A stretch of 64,000 bases of DNA. Origin: Mixophyes australis (lineage: Eukaryota > Chordata > Amphibia > Anura > Limnodynastidae). The notes beneath the pieces were generated by a model, which was not told the DNA's origin, made no database searches, and was given only the letters and a program-made list of their open reading frames with translations. Within the stretch, counting starts at the first letter, position 1, and each line of letters starts with the position of its first letter. Position numbers and translations under genes: made by a program. Location of the stretch: the NCBI GenBank assembly GCA_036250195.1, contig JAVHZZ010000006.1:191951850-192015849 (forward strand), written 5' to 3'. Of the stretch, positions 27,164 through 40,370 are shown piece by piece.

Positions 27164-28975
27164 TACAGTCACCAGATGGTAAACCAATTGAGCAAAGATT
27201 AGATATTGTGGAGTGTTGCCAGAGCCCAGATTACCACCATCATCAACAAACCAACAAAGCTGACATTATTTCTTATGGGGGAATGGTGTCACATCCATCT
27301 AATAGATCTCTAGACACTGGTTTGTTATCAACTGAACCAAGGTATACTGTATACTATTTTGCTGAAAGGTTTTCGGTACACAGTTATAAACTCTCATGTT
27401 GCAGGTCTTTGGAATAACATCTCATAAACACAGGCGATGCTATCACATGCATCGATCCTCTGTATGCTATATGAAGACTCTGAATAACGGAACAAATGAT
27501 CCACATTTTTCAATCCCATCCCATTTTATTTTTATTACCAGTTTACTTTATTAAAACAATAGATCTTAGCTTTCCAGTTCAGATGCACCTCTGTGCTTCT
27601 TTTTTCACAAAATATAAACTTTTTGTTATTGGTTTTAAACACGGTACAAAGAAGAGCAGTAACAATGGAAAATCAGGTGCATCGGTACAACAGTTGTCAA
27701 AAATGCAGTATGAAAATGCAAAAGTTAAAATCTAAGTAGGTGTGAGGAAACTAATTACACCAAGTGATATATTAATACCAGTATTTATTGATTTTTTGGG
27801 GTGGGGCGTACAATGGTGAGGGGAGGGAGGGGATGGTGGATAGGAAGATGAGAAAATAAGTAATTGCGAGATAAGAGAGGTAAAGATGAACCGCCAATAC
27901 TCTCTAGTGTTATGAGGGTGGTTGGGGAGATTGCAGTAAGTGGGGTAAGCTGTGGTTAAGGGAGGGGAGGCTCCATATCAACTTCTCCAGGGCGACCATA
28001 CCTTATGAAATGTATCGGGGGTGTCATGTAGTTTGGCTGTTATGCTCTCCATGCAGTAATTGGCCCACACGTTCTGAATAGTAGTGGAAAGAGAAGATGG
28101 AGAAGTAAATAAAATGGGATTATTAAAGTGCACTACTAGAGACTGCCCTGATGTATATAAAAGGATATCCACTAATCCCAAACAATGAACAAATATAAAA
28201 TTATACATACATAGGCACTCATAGACATCCACATGAGTCAAATGGCAAAATCCTTCTAATGGTCATTTGACTGACCGATGACATGCAAAAAATAAACAGA
28301 ATATGATATAATGTTGTATGTACACAATAATTGAATGTCCTTCACCATAGAAAGGCAATCAAGTGCCAAGAGGATAGTGAGAAAATCCAAAAACTCTTCA
28401 ACACCGTATGTGGTTGTGCAGCTTTATCCTATTGATATTATGCCTTTAGAGCAAAAAGGGGTGCATCAGAGAGTTTCCAATGGTGAGCATTTCTCAGTAA
28501 CTGAACTGAAGGGAGTTTGAGGGAAGAGAAATAATGTTGGTGTTGGAGGTATTGGTAAAATACCTGTTTGTGGAGTTGCAGTGTGTTGCTGAGGGCAGTG
28601 AAAGTGGTAAAAATCCGCATGGGGACCAGGTCCCGGACGAAGGTTGCGCTGAGTCCACTGATGGAAAAGATCATGTTGTGGTCCGGGGGGTTGCATGGGA
28701 GTTCCATAATGGGGTGAATAATGTGTAACCAGACCGTAACTGATAGGTGCGTGTGGCTGTGTCTCATATTGAAAGGGGGAATTTAACTGTGGGAATGTGA
28801 GAAACTGTGTTAGGTCTCTAGTTTGGGGGTGTCTATAGAAGGGAATATGGGGAGTAAAAAGTCAATAAGTCTGATTCAATGCGTGTCCACACTCTGTGGC
28901 GTGACAGGGAGTGCCAGGCCACACACTGAGATAATTGTGATGCTACATCCGTGCTTCCTAAGACCATAGACTATA
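27164..28975. other. Intergenic sequence, no gene recognised
   Basis: Mixed-composition sequence with a G-rich stretch (27795-27970). Frames at 28335-28520 and 28767-28438 show no known domain. Confidence 0.45.
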
Positions 28976-28977
28976 CA

Positions 28978-29034
<57 letters not shown>
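28978..29034. repeat. (TA)n microsatellite
   Basis: An uninterrupted TA run of about 55 bases. Confidence 0.98.
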
Positions 29035-29038
<4 letters not shown>

Positions 29039-29342
29039 GACACACATTAACGTATAGTTGACTTATTTTATGCTGCATTTGGGTTATGTGTCCTATGAAC
29101 ATAGTAATATGGTGACCATTTCACTTCAGATACTCTTGCAAAATGCATTTGATCATGGCTCCATACACCAGAATATGAATTTAAGGAAAATGTACGTAGA
29201 CTTGCAGGAGAGTTTTTCTTTAGAAGATGTTTTCTCCCAGGGTGGGGAATGATACCTACATCATTTTCCATGTGCCTGGAAGCAGCTTATATAAGTGCTG
29301 TAGGTATGACGATGGCCTTTACTTTGAATGGGGCAAGTTTTG

Positions 29343-29402
29343 CATAATCATCATCACCACCATTTATTTATATAGTGCCACTAATTCCGCATCGCTGTAC
29401 AT
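29343..29402 (-). repeat. SINE 3'-tail fragment
   Basis: CACCACCATTTATTTATATA, GTGCCACTAATTCCGC and GCTGTACA match the inverted tail of the 13625 SINE. Confidence 0.75.
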
Positions 29403-32389
29403 CATCCAGGTGCACTTTATACAGGTCATTGCATTTATATGCACACAAAAAAACAATGTTATTAAAAGATTAAAATTTACATCTACGACACATGAATTAA
29501 AGACTGCCCCAATGTCCCCTTATTCTCATGACATACTTTACATTTTTGAACAAGCAGTTTTTAGGAGACAAATACATTAATTAAGGGGTGACTCAAAAAG
29601 GAATGATTTTTGTTTTGATCAATGATGACAAACTACATCAAGCACAAGTAAAGAACAGAGTGAGATTTAGAAATGGGCTTAGACAAATAAAGTTACATAT
29701 AGTACGAACTAAATATTCATGACTCTCCAAGGTACCTGTCCTGAATACTTGTAATCTATGTATGAGAGAAATGATAAATAAGTGCACATATATAGTGTAT
29801 ATTTTGACTTAAAGGATACAAGTTACTTTTTTTCAGTGATCTCGGTTAGTTAGAACATTTTCCCTCATCTACCTTTGATGTCCTTTAGGTGTTTGCTCTA
29901 AAGAGAACTCTACCTAATAAGTGCAAGCAACGTTCATACAATGAAAGCTATTGCTAAATAGAGATTTTTAATTGAATTGTTACTATGCTCTGTGGAAGAT
30001 TGTGTAAGTAATTCTGCACAAATATGCTGATTTTTCTGCAGTTTAGATTTAATAATATGTGTGGGAGTCCCATTTTTTAGATAACATGCAATGTCATTCT
30101 TAGAGTCCCATGTAACTGTGTTCCCTAGTGGTCACATTGTCATGGAAAACATTTTTAAAAGAGAAAAAACACTGAAACTTTGGATTTAAGGCACACTAAT
30201 CCTACTTTTTTTTCAGCTTCCCTTTGTATTACTATATCAGAAATGACAGATTAATAATGTAAATGTAAAGATTTATGTATAATAATGTTCTTATAGGATT
30301 TCTTGTAACTTGGACACAGGCATATTTGCAGAGTTCAGCTTGCCTATTGAGCCATTGTTTTTCTCACCTTCTACAGGACTCCTGTCAAGTCTGTTCAAGT
30401 GTGATAGATAAGCTTGTCACAATACAAACACCTGTTAGTATAAAAATAATGATAGGTTCAGATCTGAAATCATTGAGTTGAAGTATGGTGTCCTTTCAGT
30501 TGTGTCTAGATTTGACAAAGCAGACAAAAAAGGGACAGAGGACATAAGCTTGTAAAAAGTGATATTAATAACTTTTTTGAGGTTAGAATGCCTCTAATGG
30601 TGAAAACGCAGCGGCATAGCCAAAACTGCTCTGCGTTGTTGAGTGCAAGGCTAACAAATCTTTAATAGAGTATGTAGATCAAAGGGAATTGTAGATCTTT
30701 ATTGAGAGTGTTAGATATATGCACACTATTTGTTTTAGTTATGTCATGAACTCAAAAAGTTTGTCAAATTCTGACGATGATCCATTATCCATTACAAAAA
30801 AAAATGCAGTAGGCATAGATTTTGCACAGCCAGTAGATCTATGATCTTCTTGTGTTTGTGTAAATAATGTTAAGTAATGTGTGTACAGAAGAGTTATTAT
30901 GATCACTAAACAATGCAATTACACAGTGATTACTCTGCTCTTTAAATCATTTTGAAAGCAATTTCATGGCTGAAAAAATGTGAAAAATGAATGTTAAAAA
31001 TGTGTTTTATAGGAATATTGAGGTTGTTGTTGTTTTTTTTTTAAATTAATTGTAATTTTTTCTTTGTCTGCTTTGTGATGAGGAAAAAGCATTACAACAA
31101 GAGTATTTGAATCTACTAATTATATCTTGAATACAATTTATAAGTTTTAAAGTAATCAGTCTTCTAAAAGTGGAGCATGATTTTATACACAAATCAATTT
31201 ACTTACATGTACTTATTGAAATGATAGTGTGAAAGTTATCTCTTTTCACACACTCACCAATCACACAGGTTACTTATATAGCTGCCATCACCTTCTGTAT
31301 TAGGGCAGATTAGGATTCTATAACTCTGTTACACAAATGTACATGCTGACACACACTATGCTCTTTGTTAGTCAAAGGGGTTAACATTTCATACTCTAAC
31401 ATCAAAGGGTTAACAAGCCAAGCAACACTTCTCCTTTTTAAAAATACTTATGGATTCATTAGACTAACAAGGGCAAACATATTCAATTTTAGATATAATG
31501 TGCAGGGCTTTAAATATAAAAAAACCATAAATGGCATATGACATAAATGCAATCACAGAAAATAAAAGGGATAGCAATTACAGAAATAGAACACTCACAT
31601 AATATAAGTTGTATGCAATGGAAATGGCAGAAGTGGACAGTTCAATTGATTCCATAAAAGACTGAAACCCAAGGACAGCTTTACAAGGTTTATTTTAAAG
31701 ATCCCACCTTCTATGATGTCAACTTAAGAAAATCAGTGTGAATGCTAATGAGGGCTTACTACTATGATAGTGTAAAGCACTTTTTCTTCATGATTTTTTA
31801 GAAATCCAATATCACCTCCCAGGAGCGTCACAGGGAGATCATTTCACATTCAATAACCATGGTAGGAGTTCAGTCACAGTTAAATAACAAATATAGATAA
31901 AAAATATTAATCCCTGAGGGAGATATGTGATTGCTCTAGTTTCTCTGTATAGCTGCTATCTACAGATGGCACACCTCATGTAGCTCATGTCAAGGAGTTT
32001 AGATTGGCAGAGATCTCTCAAAACATGAAATATGAGAAAGATTGTTTTCTATATACATACATAGGTCCTGTGTGAGAGAAGCTTACAGCCTGTGTTCTTT
32101 GATATCTGCATCTTCTTCTTGAGGAGTTGGACTATATAGGATTTGACACTTTTTTTACTTTGTGGCAACATTGTGTACTTGAGATGTTTGTGATGTTCAC
32201 AATAAAGCGGGATGACTCAGGGAAAGGGAGAGTTTTACTCATGGCTAAGTGAGGGTCCATTCACTGAGACATTTGCGCATGGAGATAATTTTTTGGAGAA
32301 TAGCTGTTACGTAGGTAGATCAGAATAACAGGGTTTGTTAAGCAGGCCCTTGAGCCACAATATGAATTATGAAATATGTGTAGATCACA
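29403..32389. other. AT-rich intergenic sequence; possible LTR-like promoter near 32130
   Basis: There is no coding region. At 32128-32220 a TATATAGG box is followed about 65 bases later by AATAAAG, an arrangement seen in LTRs. No TG...CA ends or target duplication are resolved, so this is weak. Confidence 0.35.
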
Positions 32390-32424
32390 TTTAATATAAG
32401 TCCCCTGCAGGGACTTATATTAAA
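32390..32424. repeat. Near-perfect 35-bp palindrome centred on CTGCAG
   Basis: Arms TTTAATATAAGTCCC and GGGACTTATATTAAA meet at a TGCA centre, with one extra C. Confidence 0.95.
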
Positions 32425-34240
32425 GGTAAAAGACTTTTACATGATTGCCACATAGCTATCCTGTGTTGGGCCTCAGAAGAGGGTTGATTAAAGTCCAACT
32501 GTATCTTGACCTCACAGAGATGAACTAACCTGTATAAAATTCTGTGGGGAAGTTGAACTGATGTCCTTGGGAGTAGGGATGAAGCTCAGGCTGAGCATAG
32601 GCTTTGTGGTTGGGTTGCTGAGTTCTACCAGGTGAGTAGGCGCTATGGCAGACGGATTTCTCTGAGCCTTTAAGGAGCTTTAAGTTTCTACTTCTTATGC
32701 ATGGGGACTGTTGGACAATCAGGCCTATATCAAGCTCAAGGAGCTATGGATTTAATTTTTTTGCTGGTAGGCTGCCAACCTACTCTGGATCTGCCAGGAT
32801 TGAATGATCTCCATTCTTTGGCCAGTTTGGAGCTGGCAACTCTGTGGAAGATCAAGACCAGAGTGGTGGCTACATATAGTGATATGAGCCATTTCCCTGA
32901 GTGCAGAGTGGTGTAGGCCTCTTAGGAGATTACTAAGCATGCTGTATGCTGCTCTATGTAGTTGACCGGATCAGAAGTCCCCCATAATGCTCATATGTAG
33001 GGTAAATCAGTTTGTTATTGTAGTGACCCCCATTGAGTATGTTACAATGGAAGTGGGGATTGGATTGGAACTAAGCTCTAGTTGAGGCCACAAGGTAGTA
33101 AGGAAATGACTGTACCTTACTGCAGCTGCCAATGTGGGCGAAAGCCCTTTAGAATAGAACTATTCAGATGGCCGAGGCAGCAGGAGTTAATAATGATGTA
33201 AACTGAGTGCTTTAGGGTAAGGGAAAGAGAATTTTGGAGTTAATTTCTAGAACTACTAGAACACTTGTCTACCATACCAGGCTGACAAGCCATGCCCCCT
33301 ATCTGGTCATTCTTTAGAAATTCATTGCTACACTTGGAAATTGCATACTCAGCTGTGGCTTTTTTTTTCATATGTAATAAATGTGCAGTGTCTTAATATG
33401 TTGTGTAGAGATGACTCTACACAACTTGTGGGACTACATGTCCACGGCTACGTTACCAGCCTTTAATCATGACAATGATTCTTATTGTTTCAGCTTAGTG
33501 TTTTGTATTAGCTCCTGTCAACGCTTATTTAAAACCCAAACTACTTGCAAACTTTCCTTCTTATTCAGGATTGGCGAAAAGATAAGTTTCATTTTCTCTC
33601 GCTGTCATTTATGAAGCAATTTATTTAACCATGAATAGTGTTCTTTTCCACTTTGTGAGGATTTCCTGCCATCTTTGTGTGATTTTCACAAGTTTTCACA
33701 TTAAATTGATCAAGACTTTTAATTAAATGCCTTTTCCTTAATACCCTTACCGTTCCATAGAACTCTGATTTTTCTTCTTGATTTCTCCATTTGGGTATAA
33801 AAACCTTTTTGTTTTGTTCTGTTTTGGCTTGCTGCATTGCAGCTTTTATCTTTATGGTAATTGCCATCTTTATACCACATCCACGACCAGAGGAAAACTG
33901 ATTATCAACCTCTTCCACAGACAAATTAGACATATTGTCAAGAAACAGTAATGATGGCCAGGCTTCTTACTGCCCACCTTCTTCTGCACAGTTTCAAAAC
34001 ACCTGGAGAGCCACAGGTTGGCCAGGCCTGGTCTAGGCAAATTGTGTCTTTTTGAGGACAATGTGGGAGCAACTCGCTATTAGGTTCATATACCTTTTAA
34101 ACTGGCCAGTCTGTATTTGTATGTATGATCACAGTTATAAAACCATACTATTATCCTGACTCATTATACAGCAATAGCCTGGTTCCTGCGACATATACTG
34201 AATCTGTGTATGCTAAATTGCATACTGTGATGATCACTGG
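32425..34240. other. Intergenic sequence, no gene recognised
   Basis: Minus-strand frames at 33625-33933 and 33870-34061 are Lys-rich or Cys/His-containing but show no motif I can place. A decayed transposase is possible. Confidence 0.4.
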
Positions 34241-34499
34241 CTTACACATAGGCAGGGCCGGACTGGGACTAAAAATCAGCCCTGGCATTTAAAGCACACA
34301 GGCCCACGTGTTGTGGGCTCCATGCACTATATTGTTGCACACTGATGCTGGCGCAGTACAACATGATGTAGTATGAGTGTGTGTGGGGGGGGGGGGGGGG
34401 TATTTATTTCTCCTAATGACCCTCAACATTACATTATTAGCACCCCAATTACATCAATAAACACCATGACAATACATTATTAGTACCCAAATTACAGCA

Positions 34500-34935
34500 A
34501 TAAATAACCCCCCACACACACTCATACTACATCAATCATCCCCACATTACAGCAACCGGCATCACCCCACACATTACAGCAACCGGCATCACCCCCCACA
34601 TTACAGCATCCAGCATCACCCCCCACATTACAGCAACCAGCATCACCCCCACATTACAGAATCCAGCATCACCCCCCACATTACAGCAACCAGCATCACC
34701 CCCACATTACAGCATCCAGCATTACCCCCACATTACAGCAACCAGCATCACCCCCACATTACAGCAACCAGCATCACCCCCACATTACAGCAACCAGCAT
34801 CATCCCCACATTACAGCGTCCAGCATTACCCCCACATTACAGCAACTGGCATCACCCCCCACATTACATCAACCGGCATCACTCCCCACATTACAGCAAC
34901 CGGCATCACCCCCACATTATAGCAATACCCTCTCC
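34500..34935. repeat. Minisatellite, about 24-26-bp unit
   Basis: About seventeen units of CATTACAGCAACCAGCATCA plus CCCC, with small length changes in the C run. Confidence 0.95.
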
Positions 34936-35564
34936 TACTTATTAGCAATACTAAGCACCAAACACACTACAACATTGCCACCATCACGCCACCCCATACT
35001 ACAGCAATACCACCAATTATACAGGCGCCACTGTAGAAATCCAATGTTTTTGCTTTTTTCAAATCTCCCAAAAAATAGCAACAACGAACAGAGTACTTAC
35101 ACACACATATAGGTAACAGGTACCCTTTTCCCTCAATTAAATAGTAATGGCAGAATTTTCATGAATCATTCCACATGAAATAAAACTAACATATATCTAA
35201 AAAAAACATAACTATTGAATGATCAGTCGAATCCACACGGCCGCATTAAAAGTATTTCCATCTACAGCAAAATGTCAGAGAAAAATATTTTTGTTTTACT
35301 ACAGTAATTGGATATGCGTCTTTTCTATTCATTTTAAATAACACTGTATATAAATTAAGGGGGATAGAGGAGGTGGGTGAGAAATAATTGGATGTGATCC
35401 ATCAGTTTGATTAGATAGGAAACATTTAGATTATTTACCTGGAGGCGTCTACCCCCTTGACTCACAGGCAGGGCTGACAAGAGGAATTTTGGGCCCGATA
35501 CAGCAACTTCTTTGGGCTCCCATCATATTCAACAATGAAAGACTTGCCTTTGGCAGAAGTTCAT

Positions 35565-35805
35565 ATGATGCCACACCGTAGTGTGCCCAGTTCATATTAT
35601 GCCACATTGTAGTGCCCCAAGGTCATATTATGCCACATAGTATTACCCTCAATTCATATTTGGTCATGCAGAAGTGCCCACAAATCATATTATGGCATAG
35701 TAGTGCCCCCAAAACATATACCATACAGTAGTGCCAACAAATCATATTATGTCACAACAGTGCCTCCAAATCATATTATGCCACAATAGTGACCCCAAAT
35801 CATTA
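35565..35805. repeat. Degenerate minisatellite, about 30-40-bp unit
   Basis: Repeated TCATATTATGCCACA-TAGTGCCCC units with considerable divergence. Confidence 0.85.
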
Positions 35806-36559
35806 GTAAAGCTCAGATAAAAACTCATTCACAAATAAAAATTGCTAGAGCATATCAGATACTGAGTGTGAGTCCCAAGAGCAGCTTAATACATCATTTA
35901 CAATGCAAACAAAAATAGATATATTGACACAATTACAGATAAAATTTATGACAAGCAATGTTTTTTCCTTTTAATTAAAAATCTCTGTACAGATAAATAT
36001 GCAAAAAGCATTACAGCGCAATAATGAGCAATACATAGTGTTAAACATTATTGGATACGCTGTAGTGTCCCCAGTTCAAGAAAGGATGGTTAAAAACATA
36101 TTGCACACGAGAAAATATATGAACTTACCTGATTATGGCATCCTGTGTTCTGTTCTCCTAGTGGGCGCGCTGGGCGAGGAGGGATCAGCAGCTGTCAGCT
36201 CACACAGGCAGTCGGGAGCAGGAATAGAGGGCAGTGGTCGAAGCAGAAATTTAGGAGTGGGGGTATAGAAAATATAAGTGAATGGAGTATGAAGGCTTGA
36301 TTTTTTATTTTTTTTAACACTTGTCCGCTCTGTGCATTTCCATTCTTCATTACTACTTGTGTTTTATGATGGCTGCACTTTCTTTTACCTATGCCCCTGC
36401 ACCATCTTCTCCTTTGTCCCTCTCACTTAACCCCCTGCACCACCTTCTCCGCTGGCTCTCACACATCTTCCTGTACCACCTACTCCCCTGGCTCTCTCAC
36501 ACGTCTTCCTGCTGCCTCTACCCCCCCCGGCTCTCTCACTCCTCTTCCTGCACCCCCTA

Positions 36560-37250
36560 CCACCCTGGCTCTCTCACCCCCTTCGGCTCTCTCACCTCCT
36601 TTCCCAGCACCCCCTTCGGCTCTCTTACCCCCTCTCCCAGCACCCCCTTTAGCTCTCTCACCCCCTTTCCCAGAACCCCCTTGGGCTCTCTCACCCCCTC
36701 TCCCAGCACCCCCTGGCTCTCACCCCCTTTCGCTCTCTCACCCCCTCTCCCAGCACCCCCTTCAGCTCTCTCACCCCCTCTCCCAGCACCCCCTTCAGCT
36801 CTCTCACCCCCTCTCCCAGCACCCCCTTCAGCTCTCTCACCCCCTCTCCCAGCACCCCCTTCGGCTCTCTCACCCCCTCTCCCAGCACCCCCTGGCTCTC
36901 AACCCCTTTCCCAGCACCCCCTTACACTCTCTCACCCCCTTTCCCAGCACCCCCTTCGGCTCTCTCACCCCCTCTCCCAGCACCCCCTGGCTCTCACCCC
37001 CTTTCCCAGCACCCCCTTCGGCTCTCTCACCCCCTTTCCCAGCACCCCCTTCGGCTCTCTCACCTCCTTTCCCAGCACCCCCTTCGGCTCTCTCACCCCC
37101 TCTCCCAGCACCCCCTGGCGCTCATCCTCTTTCCCAGCACCCCCTCCGGCTCTCTCACCCCCTCTCCAAGCACCCCCTAGCTCTTACCCCCTTTCCCAGC
37201 ACCCCCTGGCTCTCACCCCCTTGCCCAGCACTCCCTGGCTCTCACCACCT
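36560..37250. repeat. Minisatellite, about 33-bp C/T-rich unit
   Basis: About twenty units of CCAGCACCCCCTTCGGCTCT and CTCACCCCCTCT, some shortened to CCCTGGCTCTCACC. Strong strand asymmetry: almost no G on the plus strand. Confidence 0.97.
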
Positions 37251-37514
37251 GAAAATCGCGGGCACCCCCGCCCGAAAATCGCGGCACCCCCGCAACCCCC
37301 CCCCCCTGAAAATCGCGGGCACCCCCGCCCAAAAATCGCGGCACCCCCGCGACCCCCCCCCCCCCTGAAAATCGCGGGCACCCCCGCCCGAAAATCGCGG
37401 CACCCCCCCCCCCCCCCGAAAATCGCGGCACCCCCGCGACCCCCCCCCCCCCCCGAGAATCGCGGCACCCCCCCCCCCCCCCTACCCCCTCTTCAGTAAA
37501 AAAAAAAAAAAAAA
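37251..37514. repeat. Poly-C interrupted GAAAATCGCGGCACCCC array with a poly-A end
   Basis: Units of GAAAATCGCGG(G)CACCCCCGC separated by C runs of up to about 16, ending in a poly-A tract. The minus strand is a dense set of G runs able in principle to form G-quadruplexes. Confidence 0.95.
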
Positions 37515-37688
37515 TTAAAAAAGACAGGAAACTCACCAGTGTAACTGGCTGCACAGCATAACGGGGGAGGGAGCTGGGGAGCGCGCAGCCACCAAGAAGA
37601 CAGGGGGAGTCGGGCCGGCCCATATAGCCATCGGCCCTTCTGGCATTTGCCAGAAGTGCCAGATGGCCAGTCCGGCCCTGCACATAGG

Positions 37689-38787
37689 AGTAATTTGGAA
37701 CAAAGAAGCAGGATGTCAGTTCACATTTCTGTAGTCCCTGTAGACTTGCGTGTGAAAGTTGAAGCCTGGTTACTAAAGAGCTATGGAAAAAACTATCCAC
37801 TGGGAACCTGCATTTAAGAATCCTCTCCCTTATGCTTTTCATCTCTGCTATATAACTATGGATCATTCGGAGTTCCTGGAGACAATATCTTCATTGAGAG
37901 CAGCCACACAAGGTAGAAGTTATTAGTTGAAATAAATATATAAATATAATAGTACCAATTGATTTATTTCACTTTAAATTTTCATAGCTTCGGGATGATT
38001 CACTAAATGTATCCCCTTTGTTACACTATTTTGATTAGATAAGATTACTCGTATAATCAGAATCAGTGTGAAAACTAAAGAGGAGAATCTCAAAATGTAC
38101 CACTTACAAAGATTATTGAAGAATGATACATCAATAGGTTGTGATAAAAAAAATTACATTCCTACTACAGTTCAGACTTTTTTAGGTTTACCTAACAGAG
38201 CCATTTATACTATTATGTGCAAACTGCAGCAATATGAGAGGTTCAGTCTTCCCAAATCGACATTCAGGCACAAGGTTTTAGGCCAGCCAGGGAAGATGTA
38301 AGTTCAGGTACTGCTACCTGCTGAAGGGGCACACCGGAGAGAGATTGCAAAGAGGGATAGAAGAGGTGCGCATGTCAGTAAACGCAACATCTATGTATCG
38401 CATAAGCTCAGTTACCCAGTAGGTGCATTTCTCCATAATTTGGCCACCCTAAGAGCAAAATCTATTGGATTATTAAGTACACCACATAAATGTTGAAATC
38501 TGTATTTCACCAAACCAAATAGGGTTTCAGATAAGATAAGATAAGATAATATTATTGTATGTAATAAATATATTACATTACACAAATATACCATGTGGTG
38601 AAGATGAGACTAGAAAACTTGAAAAGTTGAGTTTTGTATTGATTGACATCCTTTTAATTTCACAGATGGTTTTGGATTTTTTAAACCATTTTTAGGCTTC
38701 TAAAAAAATGAGTAGGGGTGACGATATAGAAGAGAGAAACACAGGAGATGATGCCCTTAGATGATTTAACAAAACTGTGAATGCTGT
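37689..38787. other. Intergenic sequence, no gene recognised
   Basis: AT-rich. A (GATAA)n stretch lies near 38527. The frame at 38068-38301 has no motif I recognise. Confidence 0.4.
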
Positions 38788-39243
38788 GATATTGTCTGGC
38801 AAACAGATTTTAATAGTAAAATTCACTCACATAGAGTCAAAATAAAAACAGCATAGAAAAATCCTAAATTAGGTGTACAGATTACTCATACCGAATGCTG
38901 GGAGTATTCAGGCAGAATAAGATCTTATATCCTTCCCAGGATAGGAAATAGCTGCAGGGATTAGTCCCAGTCAAAGATGGTATAAGTCAGTCTAAGAATC
39001 TGTAGTCTCATCCTCAAATGCGTTTCGACAGAGTAGTATATTGATGTATTCTTCATGCAGCCAATAACTAGTATATTATTATTATTATTATTATTAAGGT
39101 GTACTGCTATATGGTTTCATTTGTATTGTTTTTTCTTTCTTTTTTTTTTCTACCTGTCCTGTCTTAGTTGTACTGTTATGTAGTTGCACCATTATGTGGT
39201 TGCAATTAGGCTGCACCGTTATGTGGTTGTAATTTTATATAAT

Positions 39244-39284
<41 letters not shown>

Positions 39285-39854
39285 AGTTAACCCGTGCATG
39301 ATACTCATGCATTCTAGTCAAATCAAGCTACTTAAGGTGTCAAAAAGGTTCTTGTCGTGCATTTGGACCTAGCCCAGGCCTCCTCAGGGGAAGAGCGTTA
39401 GTTCCCGACGCAAGCGGCCTTTTTAATGTGTGTTCATGAGGTAAAATTACCTCACGAAAATTAGTTTGACCCCTCAACTCGTAAATTTAGCCTTTACTAC
39501 CCCTCCCACGGGGGGAAGGGGGGATGATGGAAGTTAACTGACTTGACTATTCTAATTTTTTTGTCAAATAATGTCAGTATACCAAATTTCAGGTCAATTG
39601 GATGAGCCCTTTCTGAGAAAATAGTTTTTTACACACACACGCACACTAACACACGCCTCTACACATGTGTGTTCATGAGGTAAAATTACCTCACGAAAAT
39701 GAGTTTGAGCCCTACCAAATTTCAGCCCTTTTTGAATTTTTTTCCCCACACACACTAAGAATTTAGTAGGTCAGTGTATAACTCTGCCCAGCAGGTGGCG
39801 CTGCAACTTGGTTTTTTTTTCCCACACACAGACGCCACTAAGCATTTATATATT

Positions 39855-39857
<3 letters not shown>
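39285..39857. repeat. Dispersed-repeat-like insert between the inverted arms
   Basis: Between two (TA)n tracts lies a segment from TTAACCCGTGCATGATAC to GCATTTATATATTAGA. It has two direct copies (about 39426 and 39666) of GTGTGTTCATGAGGTAAAAT plus TACCTCACGAAAAT, each centred on the palindrome TGAGGTAA-AA-TTACCTCA. The class is not identified. Confidence 0.55.

Positions 39858-39899
<42 letters not shown>
39857..39899. repeat. (TA)n microsatellite
   Basis: A TA run of about 42 bases. A second tract lies at 39247-39280. Confidence 0.97.
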
Positions 39900-39900
<1 letters not shown>

Positions 39901-40330
39901 CAAATGTATAATAAAATAATGCACTTGTTAGTCTATACATTTTTTGGGTGTTGGCATGCTATTTGTGTTGTTTTGGAGGAATTTGCCCCTCCCAAGAAAT
40001 CTCATCCATTGATATAATAATTATATATCACCCAAGCTGAAAGTTCTTAATGGAACACAAACCGGAAGTCCCATTAATTATGGTTGGAGCGAAATGGACA
40101 TTGAGGAATGGGTAATGTAGGTTTTTTAAGTTTCCTAAATGTGAGAGACAAGTTGACCAACACAATACAAATGGTTTGATAATACATGAAATGTATATCT
40201 AATATTATATGAAGCCCTGTATCCCTAGCCTGTTCTGTTTATAAAACAAATTCTGATTGGATACAAGATAGGAGACTGATTATTGGATACATGGACTATA
40301 AAATGAAGGCACCATTGTTTGAACTCGTCC

Positions 40331-40370
40331 ACCTTGATAAAGACTACTCTGTCAAAACGCGTTGGGGGAT
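40331..40370 (+). ncRNA. Degraded hammerhead-like motif in the right arm
   Basis: TTGATAA (core CUGANGA damaged) is followed by AGACTACTCTGTC (helix II), AAAA in place of GAAA, then ACGCGTT and GGGG. Upstream CCACC could pair with GGGG. A mutated relative of the motif at 2764 is the best explanation. Confidence 0.4.

Larger units (their letters stand above)
34253..37680. mobile_element. Large non-autonomous hAT element (3428 bp) with perfect 8-bp duplication CACATAGG
   Basis: It starts CAGGGCCGGACTGG and ends CCAGTCCGGCCCTG, exact inverted repeats. CACATAGG lies at 34245-34252 and again at 37681-37688. No transposase is present. The body is mostly tandem repeats: a CATTACAGCAACCAGCATCA array, a CATATTATGCCACA array, a CCCTTCGGCTCTCTCAC array and a poly-C/ATCGCGG array. 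A possible nested hAT start (CAGGGCTGACAAGAGG) lies near 35467. Long Pro/Ser/Leu open frames (36321-37499 and others) are artefacts of the C-rich repeats. Confidence 0.93.

Noticed and set aside
33625..34061. Lys-rich and Cys/His-containing minus-strand frames as a zinc-finger gene
   Set aside because: Spacing does not fit a known zinc finger, and the two frames do not join with convincing splice sites. Left as unassigned.
36321..37499. 392-codon Pro/Ser/Leu-rich open frame, and overlapping 325- and 217-codon frames
   Set aside because: Their length comes from the C-rich minisatellite of the hAT element, which lacks stop codons in several frames. No domain or start context supports a protein.
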